Below are positions 11,660-23,290 of a stretch of 64,000 nucleotides of DNA, one piece after another (the first letter of the stretch is position 1; each line of letters begins with the position of its first letter). A model generated the notes under the pieces. The model was not told where the DNA came from and ran no database searches. It worked only from the letters and a program-made list of their open reading frames with translations. The stretch lies in the NCBI GenBank assembly GCA_021442155.1, contig CM038214.1, positions 23,275,808 to 23,339,807 on the forward strand, in the 5' to 3' direction. Source of the DNA: Cymbidium sinense. Lineage: Eukaryota; Streptophyta; Magnoliopsida; Asparagales; Orchidaceae. The position numbers and the translations under genes were made by a program.

Positions 11660-14580
11660 TGAGGTCAAGAAAGGGCGCCCAATAGGTATGGTGTGATGGC
11701 AAGGAACACTACACGTATTGGTGTTGACTGAAATGACCAACAACACTTAAAGATCACAAGAACTAACATAAATAATCTATCATTAACCCAAGGCAAAGAA
11801 AGAATCTAGAGCTTAGTGCAATGTGGCTCTAATTAGGTCCAAGACATAAGAGAGAGAGAGGGAAGAAATCCACTAAGGGATAGAGTGTGAACCTTCCACT
11901 AGGGAAGCAAGTTCAAGTCATCTACAAAGAGATAAAAGGTTTGATTTGATTTGTTCCACTGGGGAAGATGGTTGAATTTGTTTCAAATTTTATTTGGTTT
12001 AAATTTTTAGGATGAACCCTTTTGTTTTGCAACAGACTGCACTAAGTAGGAGCCATGGAGGCTAAGACCAAACTCAGATTTACCAATCCAAAGGGGTAGT
12101 CTACTAAACACATCGTAGGACTAGCCAACCAAATGGATGCCTTTCGGTGCACAGTAGCTATACAAGGAAGAAAGCACAATAGACTTACATCTTCCAAAGT
12201 AAGGACCAATTGCTGGGGTAATCTGTTGGTGAGATAATAGATTGAACCCAACCTAAGGCTAACTATTGAGTGAATGCCATTGGGGGATTTAGATCAGCTC
12301 AAAGATCATTAAGACTGATTTCATTTTTAAAATTTGTTTATTTTGATTATGATGGATCCCATAGGTTTTCGATGAACTGCACTGAGTAGGGGCCATGGAG
12401 GCCTAGACCTAACTCAGATTTATCAATTCAAAGAGAGTAGGATACCAACCACAAGATAGAACTATCCAACCAAGGAGAAATGCCTTTTGGTACACAATGG
12501 TCAAGTCTTAAGAAGAAAGCACAGGACTCACATCTTCTAGAAATAAGGAACCATTGGATTAGTTGCTTTGGGCAACAAATCAAACCTGACCTGGGGCTGA
12601 CTATTGAGTGAATGCCACTAGGGGGCTTAAATCAACTCAAAGATAGTCAAAGATTAATTTCATTTTTAATTTGTTTTGATAGATTCCATTGGTTTGTGAT
12701 GGATCACACTGAGAAGGAGCTTATAAAAGCCTAGACCTATCTCAAATTTACTGAACCAAAGGGAGTAGCTTCTCGACTGATGGGAGAACTATCTGACAAA
12801 AGGAGTGCCTTTTGGTTTTCAATGATCAATTGAATGGAAGAATGCTCGTACTCACATCTTCACTAGAAAAGACCACTAGGGTGATAGGTTTCTTTGGGCA
12901 TAAATCGAACCCGACCTAGGGCTACCCATCAGTTTGCAACAATTGGCCTAAGAAGAAAGCTTCATAGTCTCACATCTTTTAAAGCCGAATATTTGTCGGG
13001 GTAACCTATTTGTGGCAAAACATATTGAACCCAACCTAGGGCCGACTACAGAGTGAGTACCAACTTGAGGATTTATCTCAACTCAAGCAGTCAGGCAATT
13101 CCTATATGGAGTTCTGCTGACCCTACCTTAAAGATAGGATGCCTGCTTTGGAGAAGGGGCCCTTTGGGGGGCTTGAATTCCTAATCCACAATCGAATTAA
13201 GTTTTGTTTATTTTAGTTTGTTTGTTTGTTTATTGTGGATCCTATTAGTTTATGAGGGATCATACTAAGAAGGAGTTTATATCAGCCTAGACCTATCTCA
13301 GATTTACTGAACTAAGGGAGAATCTGTGCATTGTTGAATAAATTTTCCAACCATAGGGGTGGCTACTAGGAAAAGGGAACTGTCCAATCTAAAACATAAC
13401 ATGGGTAGTGTCTAAATAGGATCACAAGGGGCTTGATCCAAATAGAGTGCCCACAGGGGATGGGGCTGCTAAGGACTTAATCCAATACCCTAAAGAAAAT
13501 GACATGGATAGTCATAAATCCATTAGGTATTCGGTGTCCAACTTAGGGAGAAAGCACGAGGACTCATATCTACCAAGAGTGGTGTACTCATCGGGTGAGT
13601 TGCTATCAGCATAGTGAATGTCAACCAACCTAAGGTGTCCATTGGTTTGCAACAATTAGCTTAGGAATAAAGCTTGGGGACTCACATCTTCCTATAGCAG
13701 AACTGATTACTGGGATAGTCTGTCTTTGGCTAGATAGATGTTATCCGACCTTGTGCAACTACTGAGTGAATGCCACTAGGGGACTTATATCAACCCAAGA
13801 GTAGTCAAGAGGAAAGGAGCCTCTAGGAGACTTACCCTAATCCTGCAATATACTTGACCTAGTTAGAACTGGATGGCTAGTTGAAGAACAAAGCACGAGG
13901 GCACACATCTTCTTAAATAAAGTCAATATGAGGTAGCTTTCTAGTTGGGCAGTGAAGCATACCATACCAACAAGGCGCTTGTTGGTTTATAATGATGAAG
14001 TTAGGAAGAAAGTGCAAGGACTCATTTTTTTCAACAAATGACCACTAGAGTGACATACTAGCGAGGTAGCATGTAGACCCGACCTAGAGCAGCTAATGAG
14101 TGAGTGCCACAAGGGGCTTACTCCCACATCAAGTAGCTTGAGATAAAAATTTGTGTTTATTTTGTGCATGTGTTAAAATAAATAGGATGCCTCTAGGGAC
14201 TCTTACACTTACCTTAAAATATGATGGAGAATTATGAAATGATGCCACGGATGGCAGCAAGAATTTCCACTAAGAAAGGATGTCACTTGGGTTCTCTCAC
14301 ACCTATCTTAGTTATGTTAATCAAAATAGATGCCTCTCGGGTTCTCTTACACCTATTCTAAAAGCATTGGGAGATTATGTTTATGTTGTGAAAGAGGGAT
14401 AGGATGCTACTGGGGGACTCTTACACCTACCCTAAATACGTCAGGGTGGTTTCACAAGATAAGCAAACAACACTTCAAAAGAAGAGAAGATTTGATCAAT
14501 GGAAGCAAATTTTGTTCTTTTTTATTAATGATTATTTTCAAACATGATTTATTTCATGTGTAATATTTCTTTAGATAGAG
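11660..14580 (-). repeat. Irregular tandem repeats in the 3' untranslated region
   Basis: Related units recur with anchors such as CTGCACTRAGTAGGRGCCATG at about 12,035 and 12,371, relatives at 12,706 and 13,260, and GAAGAAAGCAC...CTCACATCTT at about 12,168, 12,512, 13,548 and 13,870. The early period is about 335 bp; later units are shortened or mixed. The region lies between the integrase end and the 3' LTR of the minus-strand element. Variable tandem repeats in this position are an established trait of Tat-group plant retrotransposons. Short open frames here (for example 12,042-12,251) are not credible genes. Confidence 0.6.
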
Positions 14581-14799
14581 CCCATTAATTGGAAGCATTG
14601 GATGTTCCCCTTTACAATCAATAAGTTGATAAGATCCTCCTTGGTAAGCCTTCTCTATGACATAGGGGCCTTCCCAAGTGGGTTCAAACTTACCTCCCTT
14701 CTTCGATGGGCAACAATTGGTCTCCTAAGGACTAAGATAAGTTCTCCTACTCAGAAAGACCTAGGACAAACCAGCTTGTTATGATCTTGAATCATTTTG

Positions 14800-15610
14800 G
14801 CCTTGTACAACTTGAGATTCTAGCATGCCCATAGGAGACTCTCCTCCAAACCTTTGAGCTCTTCTAAATGCAACTTTGCATTCTGCTCTATAGTGATCTT
14901 GTTACCCAATGCTATCCTTAGTGATGGGAGTTGAACTTCTAAAAGAAGAATGGCTTTGGACCCATACACTAAGAAAAATAGGGTAGACTGAGTTGGAGTC
15001 CAGTATGTACTGTGGTAGGCCCACAAAGCTTCAACCAACTACTCGTTCCACTGTCATTTATTATCATCAAGAGTCTTCTTTAGTATTTAGATGAGAGTTT
15101 TGTTGAATGCTTTTGTTAAGCCATTTGCTCTAGGATAGTAGATGGTGGAGTATCTCCAATCTATTCCATGTCTTCTAGCAAAGCTGTTGATCTTCATGCT
15201 TTTGAATGCAGTACCATTATCAGATATAATTTATCGATGCACCCCGAACTTATAAATGATATGGTTCTTGAAAAACTAAAGCACATGGTGAGCTGTGACC
15301 TCTCTGAAAGGGATGACTTCTGCCCACTTGGAAAAGTAGTCGATGGCAGCTAAGATGAATTAGTGCCCCTTGGAAGAAGGAGGATCGATCGGACCTACAA
15401 TGTGGTACCCCAACACTCAAATGGCCATGAAGCCAAAGTATGGTGCAGAATGTTGGGTGGTTGGTGGAGGACCATACCGTGCACTTGGCATTGATGGCAT
15501 TTCCTAGATACATCCATGCAATCTATGATCATCGAAGGCCAATAGTATCTAAGTCTTTTGATCTTTGTCTTCATCTTCAAATCGGATTGATGCGCTCCAC
15601 ATAGAGCTGA
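14800..15610 (-). pseudogene. Decayed integrase of the Tat/Ogre-like element
   Basis: Integrase inserts reverse-transcribed element DNA into host chromosomes. On the minus strand a zinc-binding HHCC-type segment is recognisable near 15,400-15,600, with CHQCQVHG and YYWPSM. The catalytic core follows in other frames: IDYFSKWAEVIPF, SDNGTAF around the second catalytic Asp, and PRANG-type sequence before the C-terminal part VEALWAYHSTYWTPTQST at about 14,970-15,030. The order (zinc finger, core, C-terminal part) is normal for Ty3/gypsy. Several stops and frameshifts separate the pieces, so this is a dead copy. It is followed by the 3' untranslated repeats rather than a chromodomain, which fits Tat. 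Confidence 0.85.
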
Positions 15611-16049
15611 GTGTACTTCGTTACAATGCCATAGGCTTCATGTTTTTCCAAACAATGTAACCATATTTGGTCAAAGGACCAGTACTAGGTGTCATCAACA
15701 AGAGCGTAGGAGAGAGCTCTATTTCACATGATGAGCTTGTGACTTTTCTTGAGGTAGTTTATTGGTGTTCAAGTAATCTATGAATGTTGCCTCCAATCTA
15801 GCACCTTGTCCATTTTGGCAATGGCAACCTCCCCTTCAAGAAAAGTCTCTCGATGAGTTCAGAAGTAATAAGATATAGGACTTGTCAATTTTGGACCCTT
15901 ATTGAAATGGACTCATCTTTCGAACATGCCAATTCTTTGGAAAGTTTGGCCAAAGCATCTCCTACTGTGTTCTCTGCTCAGGGAACCTTGTAGATGGTGA
16001 ATTTGAAAATTTGGGCCAACAACTTCATGGTATACTCGTAGTAATGATG

Positions 16050-16400
16050 AAGCTTGGGTTTGAGAATATGGTAGGACTCGATAATCTAGTTGATGACCGA
16101 CTGAGAATCCCCAAAGATGTTAATGCTCTTAATACTGATAGTGATGGCTAACTCCAGATCAGCAATTAAAGCCTCATACTCAGCTTCATTGTTGGTGTAG
16201 GGGATGGAAAGATAGTATTAGAATCTCATCACATCATGGTTTGGAGTTAGAAGAACTATTCCTGTCCCTGCCTTTCCTGGGAGAATAGATCTTGGTGCTT
16301 CACCTTTAAGAAAAGAAGTTGCACCATCAAAATACATCTCCCATCGGTGGTTGTCGGACTCCCATAAGTTCAAGATTTGTTCATCGGGGAGATCATCACT
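16050..16400 (-). pseudogene. Second (additional) RNase H domain of the Tat/Ogre-like element
   Basis: On the minus strand the segment reads MYFDGA, then NNEAEYEALIADLELA and GDSQSVIN: the D, E and D regions of an RNase H fold of the kind also found in plant RNase H-like proteins. It lies between the ordinary RT-linked RNase H (16,611-17,111) and the integrase. Two RNase H domains in tandem are an established feature of the Tat lineage and are the main reason for the lineage call. RNase H removes the RNA strand during reverse transcription. In-frame stops are present, for example after MRF and in VIN*I. Confidence 0.8.
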
Positions 16401-16610
16401 AAGAAAAGAATCACCAAGAAGTGGGTGTGCTACTAAGAAATTTGCTAGTGCCTATCCTTTTACCGCACGGAGGGGTATAAATATTATATCAAACTGTGAG
16501 AGAATCATGGACCAATGAGCTAAATATATGGATAGCGTTGGTCATATCATGAGGTATTGTAGTGGATTGGTTTGAGAGATCAAGTTCACCTTATAAGAAA
16601 GCATGTAGTG

Positions 16611-17760
16611 TCATAACTTCTGAGATGGAAATATCAAAGCTAGGCAATGTTTCTCAATAGGTGGATAGTTTACTTTAGCAAGAATTAGATGATGATTAAG
16701 GTAATAGAGTGCACATTTCTTCCCCTCATCATTGGCTTGGGCCAACCGAGTGCCGAGAGAGTCATCCAATGCAGTAGTGTAAAGGATTAGTGGCCTACCT
16801 GGGATAGGGGCTGCTAGAACTAGTGGTATCACCAAGTACTCTTTGTTGTCTTCGAAGGCATGCTGACACTTATCATTCCACTTAAACTTGGCATCCTTTT
16901 TGATAAGTGCTGAAAATGGTTTGCATCTCTCTGATAGGTTTGAGATAAAGCATCTTAGATATGCCAACCATCCTTGAAAGGATCTAAGTTGAGTTAAACT
17001 CTTAAGAGGAGGCCTTTCTAAGATAGCTTTGATCTTTTCAGGATCTATTTCTATTCCTAGTGTTGAACAACAAACCCAAGGAATTTCTCTAAAGCAACTC
17101 CGAATGCACACTTCACGGGATTCATTATGATGTTATATTGTCTTAATAATTTGAAAATTACTCTCAAGTCAAAGAGGTGGTCTTCCTTATCCTAGCTTTT
17201 GACTACTAGATCATCAACGTAGCACTCAATCTTATGATGGATGTGTTTATTGAATGTCTGAGTCATGGCCTGTTGGTATATAACACCAACATTTTTAAGG
17301 ACAAAAGGCATGACCCTATAACAGAAGATTCTAATCGGGGTTCAAAAAGCAGTGTTTCTTTCATTTTAGGAGACATCTTATTTTGGTTATAGCCAGATGA
17401 TCCATCAATGAAAGAGAAGACTGCATGAGATGAGGCAATGTCCACCATTAATTCTGGTATAGGAAGAGGAAACTCATCCTTAAGACATGCCTTGTTTAAG
17501 TCTCTAAAATTGATGCATATGTGAATTTGACCAATCTACTTCTTAAGTAGGATGATACTAGCTAACCAGGTAGGATATTTTTCTTCCCTGATGAAACTAG
17601 CATCGATCAATTTCTTGACTTTAGAAATAACCTGTTGTTTAATTTCTAATCACATGCCTCTAGGAGCTTGCTTAATAGGGGTAACATTAGGGTCTATTGC
17701 TAGCTTGTGGATTACTATGTCAGGAGATAATCTGAGAATTTCTCCATAACTCCATGTAAA
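16611..17760 (-). pseudogene. Decayed reverse transcriptase and first RNase H
   Basis: Read on the minus strand from 17,760. The RT start has APRGM and KLIDASFIREEKYPTWLA. Then come INFRDLNKAC, DEFPLP, SFIDGSSGYNQ, and the active-site motif YVDD at about 17,213-17,224 within ECYVDDLVVKS. The thumb and connection follow with GIEIDPEKIKAI and FQGWLAYLRCFISN. The first RNase H is seen as ILYTTALDDSLGTRLAQ and YPPIEKHCLALIF. The longest open piece is 16,611-17,111. A frameshift lies near 17,340, and CINFRD has lost surrounding residues. This enzyme would copy element RNA into DNA inside virus-like particles; the copy is inactive. Confidence 0.9.
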
Positions 17761-17820
17761 GTAATCTTTAAACTCAATCAATAGCCTAACTAAGTCATTA
17801 GTTTCATCTTCATTCAACAA

Positions 17821-18560
17821 CTAACTGATATATGTTGGGTGAGGATTTTCTTCTATCCCCATTATATTTTTTTTAAGTTTATCGATTATTGAATGAATCT
17901 CCTCTTCAAATTCTGGCGGTGCCTCTTTGACTTGGAGATCATTTAGATCATCTAAAGTTTCTAAACACACATTCTCATAAGAGTTGGGGATATGTGAGAA
18001 GAACCTATCATACTCCAAATGGTTGGTAACAACTAGGAAATAATCTTCATCATTGATCGGACCTACTATGCCAAATCCTAGTCCTGCTCTTGATTGTGCT
18101 TCCCAGCCTGTATTATTCCATAGCTTTTCAAAATATTCTAACCTGTGCTTGGACCATGTGTGAGGAACTAAACTTTTATGTATCATATTTTGAACACAAG
18201 GTGAGTAAGTCAAAAGGTAATTCTATTAATTCTTAAAAGTATCTTCCTCGAGTCCTACATCAAGCTCTAGACTTGACGATAATGAACCCAAAAAGAACCT
18301 CTTCTACTTCATGTCACTAGAATACTTAGGGACTTCCTTAACTACTAAACCTTCAATTTTCTAAGATGCAGGTGAGGTTAGAGCTAAGGTTCCCAACGGC
18401 TAAGAATAGTTTCACATAAACCATATTTGAATACTTTGCTTTGCTTGGAGGCTGGTCTTCATCTCTTTGATCAAAAGTCACCTCTGAAGGAACCCACCGA
18501 GAGGGGTTAATACTAATCACATTAGACTCATCCTCAGTTGAATTCCAAGTCTATGAATAG
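17821..18560 (-). pseudogene. Pol spacer between protease and RT
   Basis: A 130-residue open segment (17,821-18,213) contains an HRLEYFEKLWNNTGWE-type stretch and GLGFGIVGPINDEDYF, followed by an acidic run near the end (APPEFEEEIH). Sequences of this kind lie between protease and RT in long plant Ty3/gypsy elements and have no assigned enzymatic role. The rest, up to about 18,560, is broken by stops. Orientation and position agree with the flanking protease and RT. Confidence 0.55.
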
Positions 18561-18589
18561 TAAGAGTACTCATGAACTGGAACACCTCA

Positions 18590-19550
18590 TGTTTGTCAAG
18601 GCCAACTAGGGGTCTCCCACCTCTGAACCGCCTCTATTTTTGCCTCCTCCTGGAGGTTGAGCCATCCTACCCACATGTCCATATGATGGAATGAACTGTG
18701 GGTGGAATGTGATATGCGGATCCATTTCTTCTTCTTCAATTCCCCTTTCTTGCTCACTTGGACTTTTATTTTTCTTATCATTTTCTTTTATCTTTTCTTT
18801 TGCTTCATTTTCTTTTTCTTTTGCATTTGCATTTGAATTTTGTCCAAGTTTATGAGAAAGGGTGTTTTTAGGAAGATAGTAGGTCGAATCCTCATAAATC
18901 TCAACCTCTCTAACTAAAAATGGTTTTCATCCCCATTGATAGGGTACTCAATTTCATCTTTTTTGAACTTGATGCACTAATGAAGGGAAGATGGAATGAT
19001 CTTGTTCTTATGTATCCAAGGCCTACCAAACAAAGTAGTGAATGAAGTATTCAAATCAATGATGTACAACTTGGCTTCAGTCTTCTAGTCACCTATCTCC
19101 AAAGATAACACTATGGAACCTAAAGCCCGCTCACCTTGATCATTGAATCCTCTCAACATCATTCTATCTACTCGAAGAGTAGAGATGTTGATCTTAAAAT
19201 AGGCAAGGGTCTTTAGACTCATAATGTTCACTGATGCACCTGAATCCATGAGAACCCTGGCAAGTCTGAACCTATCCATGTCGACTGTGATGTAGAGGGA
19301 TGCTTCCAAGTCCCCAAAAGGTCTTCATCGTGGTGATCCCTTGGGCTTCTTTTGCATAATGTGCTTCCTCACCTATAGTAGTCAGTTGAGCTAAACATAT
19401 TTCAAGATCAAGGACTGCCTTGATTAGTGACTCCATCATCTCTTTGGATAAGATACGGGCATCATATATACTTAGATTAGATGGTAGCTTTCTTAGATGA
19501 GAAAGGATGTTATAGTCCACTTTGGCTAGTCTTCCAACAAGCATATTCAA
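18590..19550 (-). pseudogene. Decayed aspartic protease region
   Basis: On the minus strand, 19,272-19,550 has NILSHLRKLPSNLSIYDAR, a segment that precedes protease in plant Ty3/gypsy polyproteins. At 19,085-19,309 comes VLMDSGASVNIM, an aspartic protease active site (D-S-G-A), then GERALGSIVL. Near 18,930-19,080 the typical tail follows: FGRPWIHKNKIIPSSLHQ and KFKKDEIEYPINGDE. A lysine- and glutamate-rich linker (18,700-18,840) leads to PHITFHPQFIPSYGH. Protease would cut the Gag-Pol polyprotein. Frame breaks occur near 19,300 and 19,080. Confidence 0.85.
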
Positions 19551-19639
19551 AGGTGGAGCATCCTATGGAAGGGATTCTTGATCTTTAGTACCAGTGAGTT
19601 ATTTCCTCTATCTTGAGGTGCTACCCTAGGAGGTAGAAT

Positions 19640-20830
19640 CTAACCACTACAGAGGTTGACTTTGGTAATCTCTTGAGGCAAGGTGGTGGAAGGTTCTACC
19701 TGCACTTCAGGCTCACCTACAACTTCTCCTATGGGACTCTCAAAATTGAATGATTCCAAGTCTATCTCAAGAGGTGAACCCATAGTATTTAGAGTTGAAA
19801 AATCCAACTCTAAATCAGAATGAGGAAGATCAAAATTATCATAGTTAATTAGACTTAAAGAGTTATCATTAGGAATAGAAGAAGACAATTCATCAAAAGA
19901 GACACATCTGTAATTCAAACTAGCTTTATTCTTCAATTTCTGAGAATTATTTTTAGGTATAATGTAGAAGTCAAGTAGAGTGAGTGGAGTAAGGGATTTG
20001 ATGCCCTTATCCACTAATACAAGAGTTCTACTAGTAGATGAAATAGAAGGGCTAGCTGAAATGGTAGAAAGCTCAGTGGAACAAGGCTAGAGGTCGGACA
20101 TGGGATGTGTTAAGGGGCTATCCTGGACACATCCCGCTACTACTCCGCTAAGCTCCCACTTTCTTAGAGTTGGCACTAGCAACTTGCAAACCTTCCTTAG
20201 TGTTAAAGGTTTGAGCTATCTCAGGAACCTGCAAGGAAAGCTTCTTGATCTTCTGAATTATTTTCTTAGAGGTTTTAGACAAAGAAATGTCCCAACCTTC
20301 TTTGGTTTTGGTAGGATCGCTTGTGTCCCCAAGGATTACCCTAATGGAATTAGAAGGTTGTTCCATAAGGTATTCCTTCAGGATAACTACAGCACTAGTC
20401 TTAAAACTATGTTCAAGCCAACCCTTGAGTGTGAAGCAATCCTCCAAAATGAGGCCTAGCATACGGTGGTAAGGGCAAAGGTTTGAATCATGACTTTTGC
20501 CTACTTCCTCTGGTCTCCTAGGCTCTGCTAAAATTAGGTTTCTTTAAGAGATTCTTAAAGATTTTTGATTATCACCTCTTAAAAGAATAAGGTTTGTTTA
20601 ACCTATCTAAAGGAGTAGGTGGACCATAACCACTGGCGGGTATGCATGCCTCATTGGTGGGACTGATGATGTGGAGGTGCTTGAGCGACTGAGGGAGTTT
20701 AGTGGCATGCCATGGGGTGTACCCCTCTTTTAAGGTGAACCAATGGCCAACCAAGGGTAGGAGGTTCTCTTCTTGGTTAAGGGTTGTACCCAACAACCTT
20801 TATTTAGTTTGAGTCATAGGCCAATAGGCA
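19640..20830 (-). pseudogene. Decayed gag C-terminal part and gag-pol spacer
   Basis: At 20,148-20,462 the minus strand encodes a stretch with CFTLKGWLEHSF and VILKEYLMEQP, resembling the C-terminal part of Gag in plant Ty3/gypsy elements (H-C-L-K-D-L-type pattern before pol). A 124-residue acidic, serine-rich spacer occupies 19,640-20,014. A further open segment at 20,572-20,796 has SPTNEACIPASGYGPPTPLD. Gag forms the particle shell; the N-terminal capsid part was not found, so the gag is truncated or replaced by the repeat sequence beginning at about 20,850. Low-complexity acidic sequence makes the spacer assignment tentative. Confidence 0.6.
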
Positions 20831-20849
20831 AAGAGGGATAAAGTTGGCT

Positions 20850-22440
20850 GCCATGGATAAGAGGTGGGTAGGCCTTCCAAATGAAGATTTTCTCTTATTT
20901 GGAACCTTTGGTTTACTTGATTTGACCATAATCGATGGGTTCACTTCAGGTCAATGGGGACCTAAGGAAAATTCATGCCAAGTTTGGTTGAGTTTGGACT
21001 TGGTTTGGCTAAGTTTGGCTCAACTTGACTCATATAGATCAATTTGGGTTTATTTGAGCTAAGTTGACTAATTGACCAAATTGGGTCAAGAGGACTATTG
21101 GATTATGTTTAATTGAGTATTTGGACTGTATTGATGCAATTGGTTTGATCAAATTTGAAGTGGATTTGAATTTGGCTCATATAGGTTCATTTTTTCCAAA
21201 TGGGTCAAGTTGACCAATTTGGTCAAATTCATCAAATTGGCTTGAGTGAGGGTTGATTTATATTTTATTAATCATTTGGGAGTGATTTTAGGTGTTGTTT
21301 TGAATTGATTTAAATTATAATGAGATTTGATTCAATTTGACCTTTTTGGTCAATTTGGGTCAAATGAGTTAATTGGGTTCATTCGATCAAATTGGTTACA
21401 ATTGGTGGTTAGATTGTGTTTAATACTCAATTTTATGATTGATTGAAGGCATTGGTTACAATCAATTTAGATTATAATGGGATTTGGCCCAATTTGGCCC
21501 TTTAGTTCAATTTGGGTCTAATAAGTCAAGATGGATAAATTGGCTTGACTAGGTCCAATTAAATGGAGTTGGATGATCAATGATGATTGACAATCATTTT
21601 AATATGGATTGATTGAATTGATTTATGCCAATTTTGATTAAGTTTGACCCAATTTGATCATTTTGGCCAAATTGGGTTAAGTCATCCAATTGGATTGAAC
21701 ATGTTTAATTAGGATCATATGAAGGTTAGAATGTGTTCAAGGATGAACTTAGAGTTGATTGAAGGTCTTGACTATTATTGATTTGAGCTATATTGAATTT
21801 TGGCCCATTTTAACCCTTTAGGCTGAATGGGTCAATTTAATTTAGCTTAGGTTAATTAGGTTAACTGGATTAATTGCATGAATTGGAATGGATTATAATA
21901 TTCATTTAGGCATTTATAATAATTATGAGGCTTGAATTAGGTTTGATTGGCTTGAATCAAGTTGAATAGGCTTTTAACCCTATGGAGTCCAAATGGGTCA
22001 ACTTGGGTTAAGGCCTAAGTTGACTTAGTTTGACTCAATTAATTTAAAGTTAAGGCTTAATCATATCTAATTAGAGTTTAAATGAGTTTGGATGGATTAG
22101 ATTCCAATAATGTTGATTTGATCTTGAGTTTGGCCATCTTGAGTCCAAATAGGTTAAGTTAGATTAAGTTAGCCAAGTCTAACTAAGATGAATCAAATTG
22201 AGCCTAGGTCAAGTTTGTATTTAGCTTGGAGCTTGAATTATAATCAGTTGGTTTGAATTTGGTTAATTGGCTTGATAAGGAATTTGGTTGAGCCTTAGGG
22301 TAGGTGAGGTTTCACTTATCCTAAGATAAGTTCTAACCTTAGGGATGTATTTTATAGGTAATCACAACAACTGTCCTAGCACTAAGGAAGTCTTATTATT
22401 TGCAAGAATCCTAGGTTAAGGATAAGGGTTGTCAACCTCA
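20850..22440 (-). repeat. Left outer arm of a 6-kb inverted repeat, TTGAC-rich
   Basis: GGTCAA, TTGACC and TTGACT recur throughout. Read on the minus strand it matches 25,530-27,020 in content and order, including the end motif CACTCCAAAAGTGAGGTCAA (22,440) against TTGACCTCACTTTTGAAGTG (25,526), and a CTTATCCTAAGATAAG / CTTAAGATAAG pair. No gene is present. A 72-residue open frame at 20,844-21,062 is a repeat translation. Confidence 0.6.
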
Positions 22441-22449
22441 CTCCAAAAG

Positions 22450-23290
22450 TGAGGTCAATAGTACTTATAGACTATCTAGCACATTAATGATTATTTAGCA
22501 TATTCATTTATCATTTTTCCTGATTATTATTCTAGGACTCCATCAATATCTTTAGATCACACTTGATTTAACTTTATAGTTAGCCAAATCACAACTAAAT
22601 GAAGCATGGAGTAAAGAAAAATATCATTTTTGTTAAAAGAGCAAACAATTTTTTATATTAATCCATAAAATATAGTCTAATACAATACAAACATTCAAAA
22701 GCTCACATAAATTCAATGTTAACACATTTAGTTCAACATTTTAAAAGGTAAATTATAAATGTAATACATAAATATGATTAAGAAGTACTTGGAAAATAAT
22801 ACAAATAAAAATAAACAATTAAAAGAAAAGAGTGCACCAACAAATTCTCTTCTTTTATTGTGTATCCTTCTCCTTGATCGCTTGATTGTGAGCTACCTCA
22901 CACACTCCATACACACACATACATAACACATAGCACTTGGGGAGTCATTCTCCAAGTGTTGTCACTACTCTAATATACTCTCACTAGACTCACTAACCTC
23001 CAAAAAACTCTTTAACATCGCTTAACACCCCCTATATATAGTCATTAAGTCCTTCTAATAGTTTCACTTCATTTCCCCTTGAAATTGCTTCAAAAATCCC
23101 TCCAATTGCTTTCTAGAACTACTGAAACTATTAAAACTACTATAATTGTTGTAGCACCTGATGGTTTTATAGCTCCTAAGCATTGTGCTCTAATTTTTAC
23201 TTCAAATTTCTAATTTTGTTGCCTTAACGCTATAATGCATTGCCTCAACACTACAAATCAGACACTACGATGTTGTTTTCTATATTTTTG
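22450..23290 (-). repeat. Left inner arm, LTR-like
   Basis: On the minus strand this matches 24,690-25,525, with shared segments such as the CACTTGG...CCAAGTG pair (22,934-22,970 against 25,158-25,180) and a tract around GCACTAATTTATAA on the right arm. Its inner part (CCTCAACACTACAAATCAG at about 23,241) resembles CCTCAACACTACGAAATGA at 56,865 in the chromovirus 3' LTR. A pair of oppositely oriented chromovirus-type LTRs is the simplest reading. Confidence 0.5.

Noticed and set aside
15168..15353. Plus-strand open frames across 14.3-17.8 kb and 20.1-20.5 kb
   Set aside because: They are antisense to the minus-strand integrase, RT and gag segments, which carry the conserved motifs.
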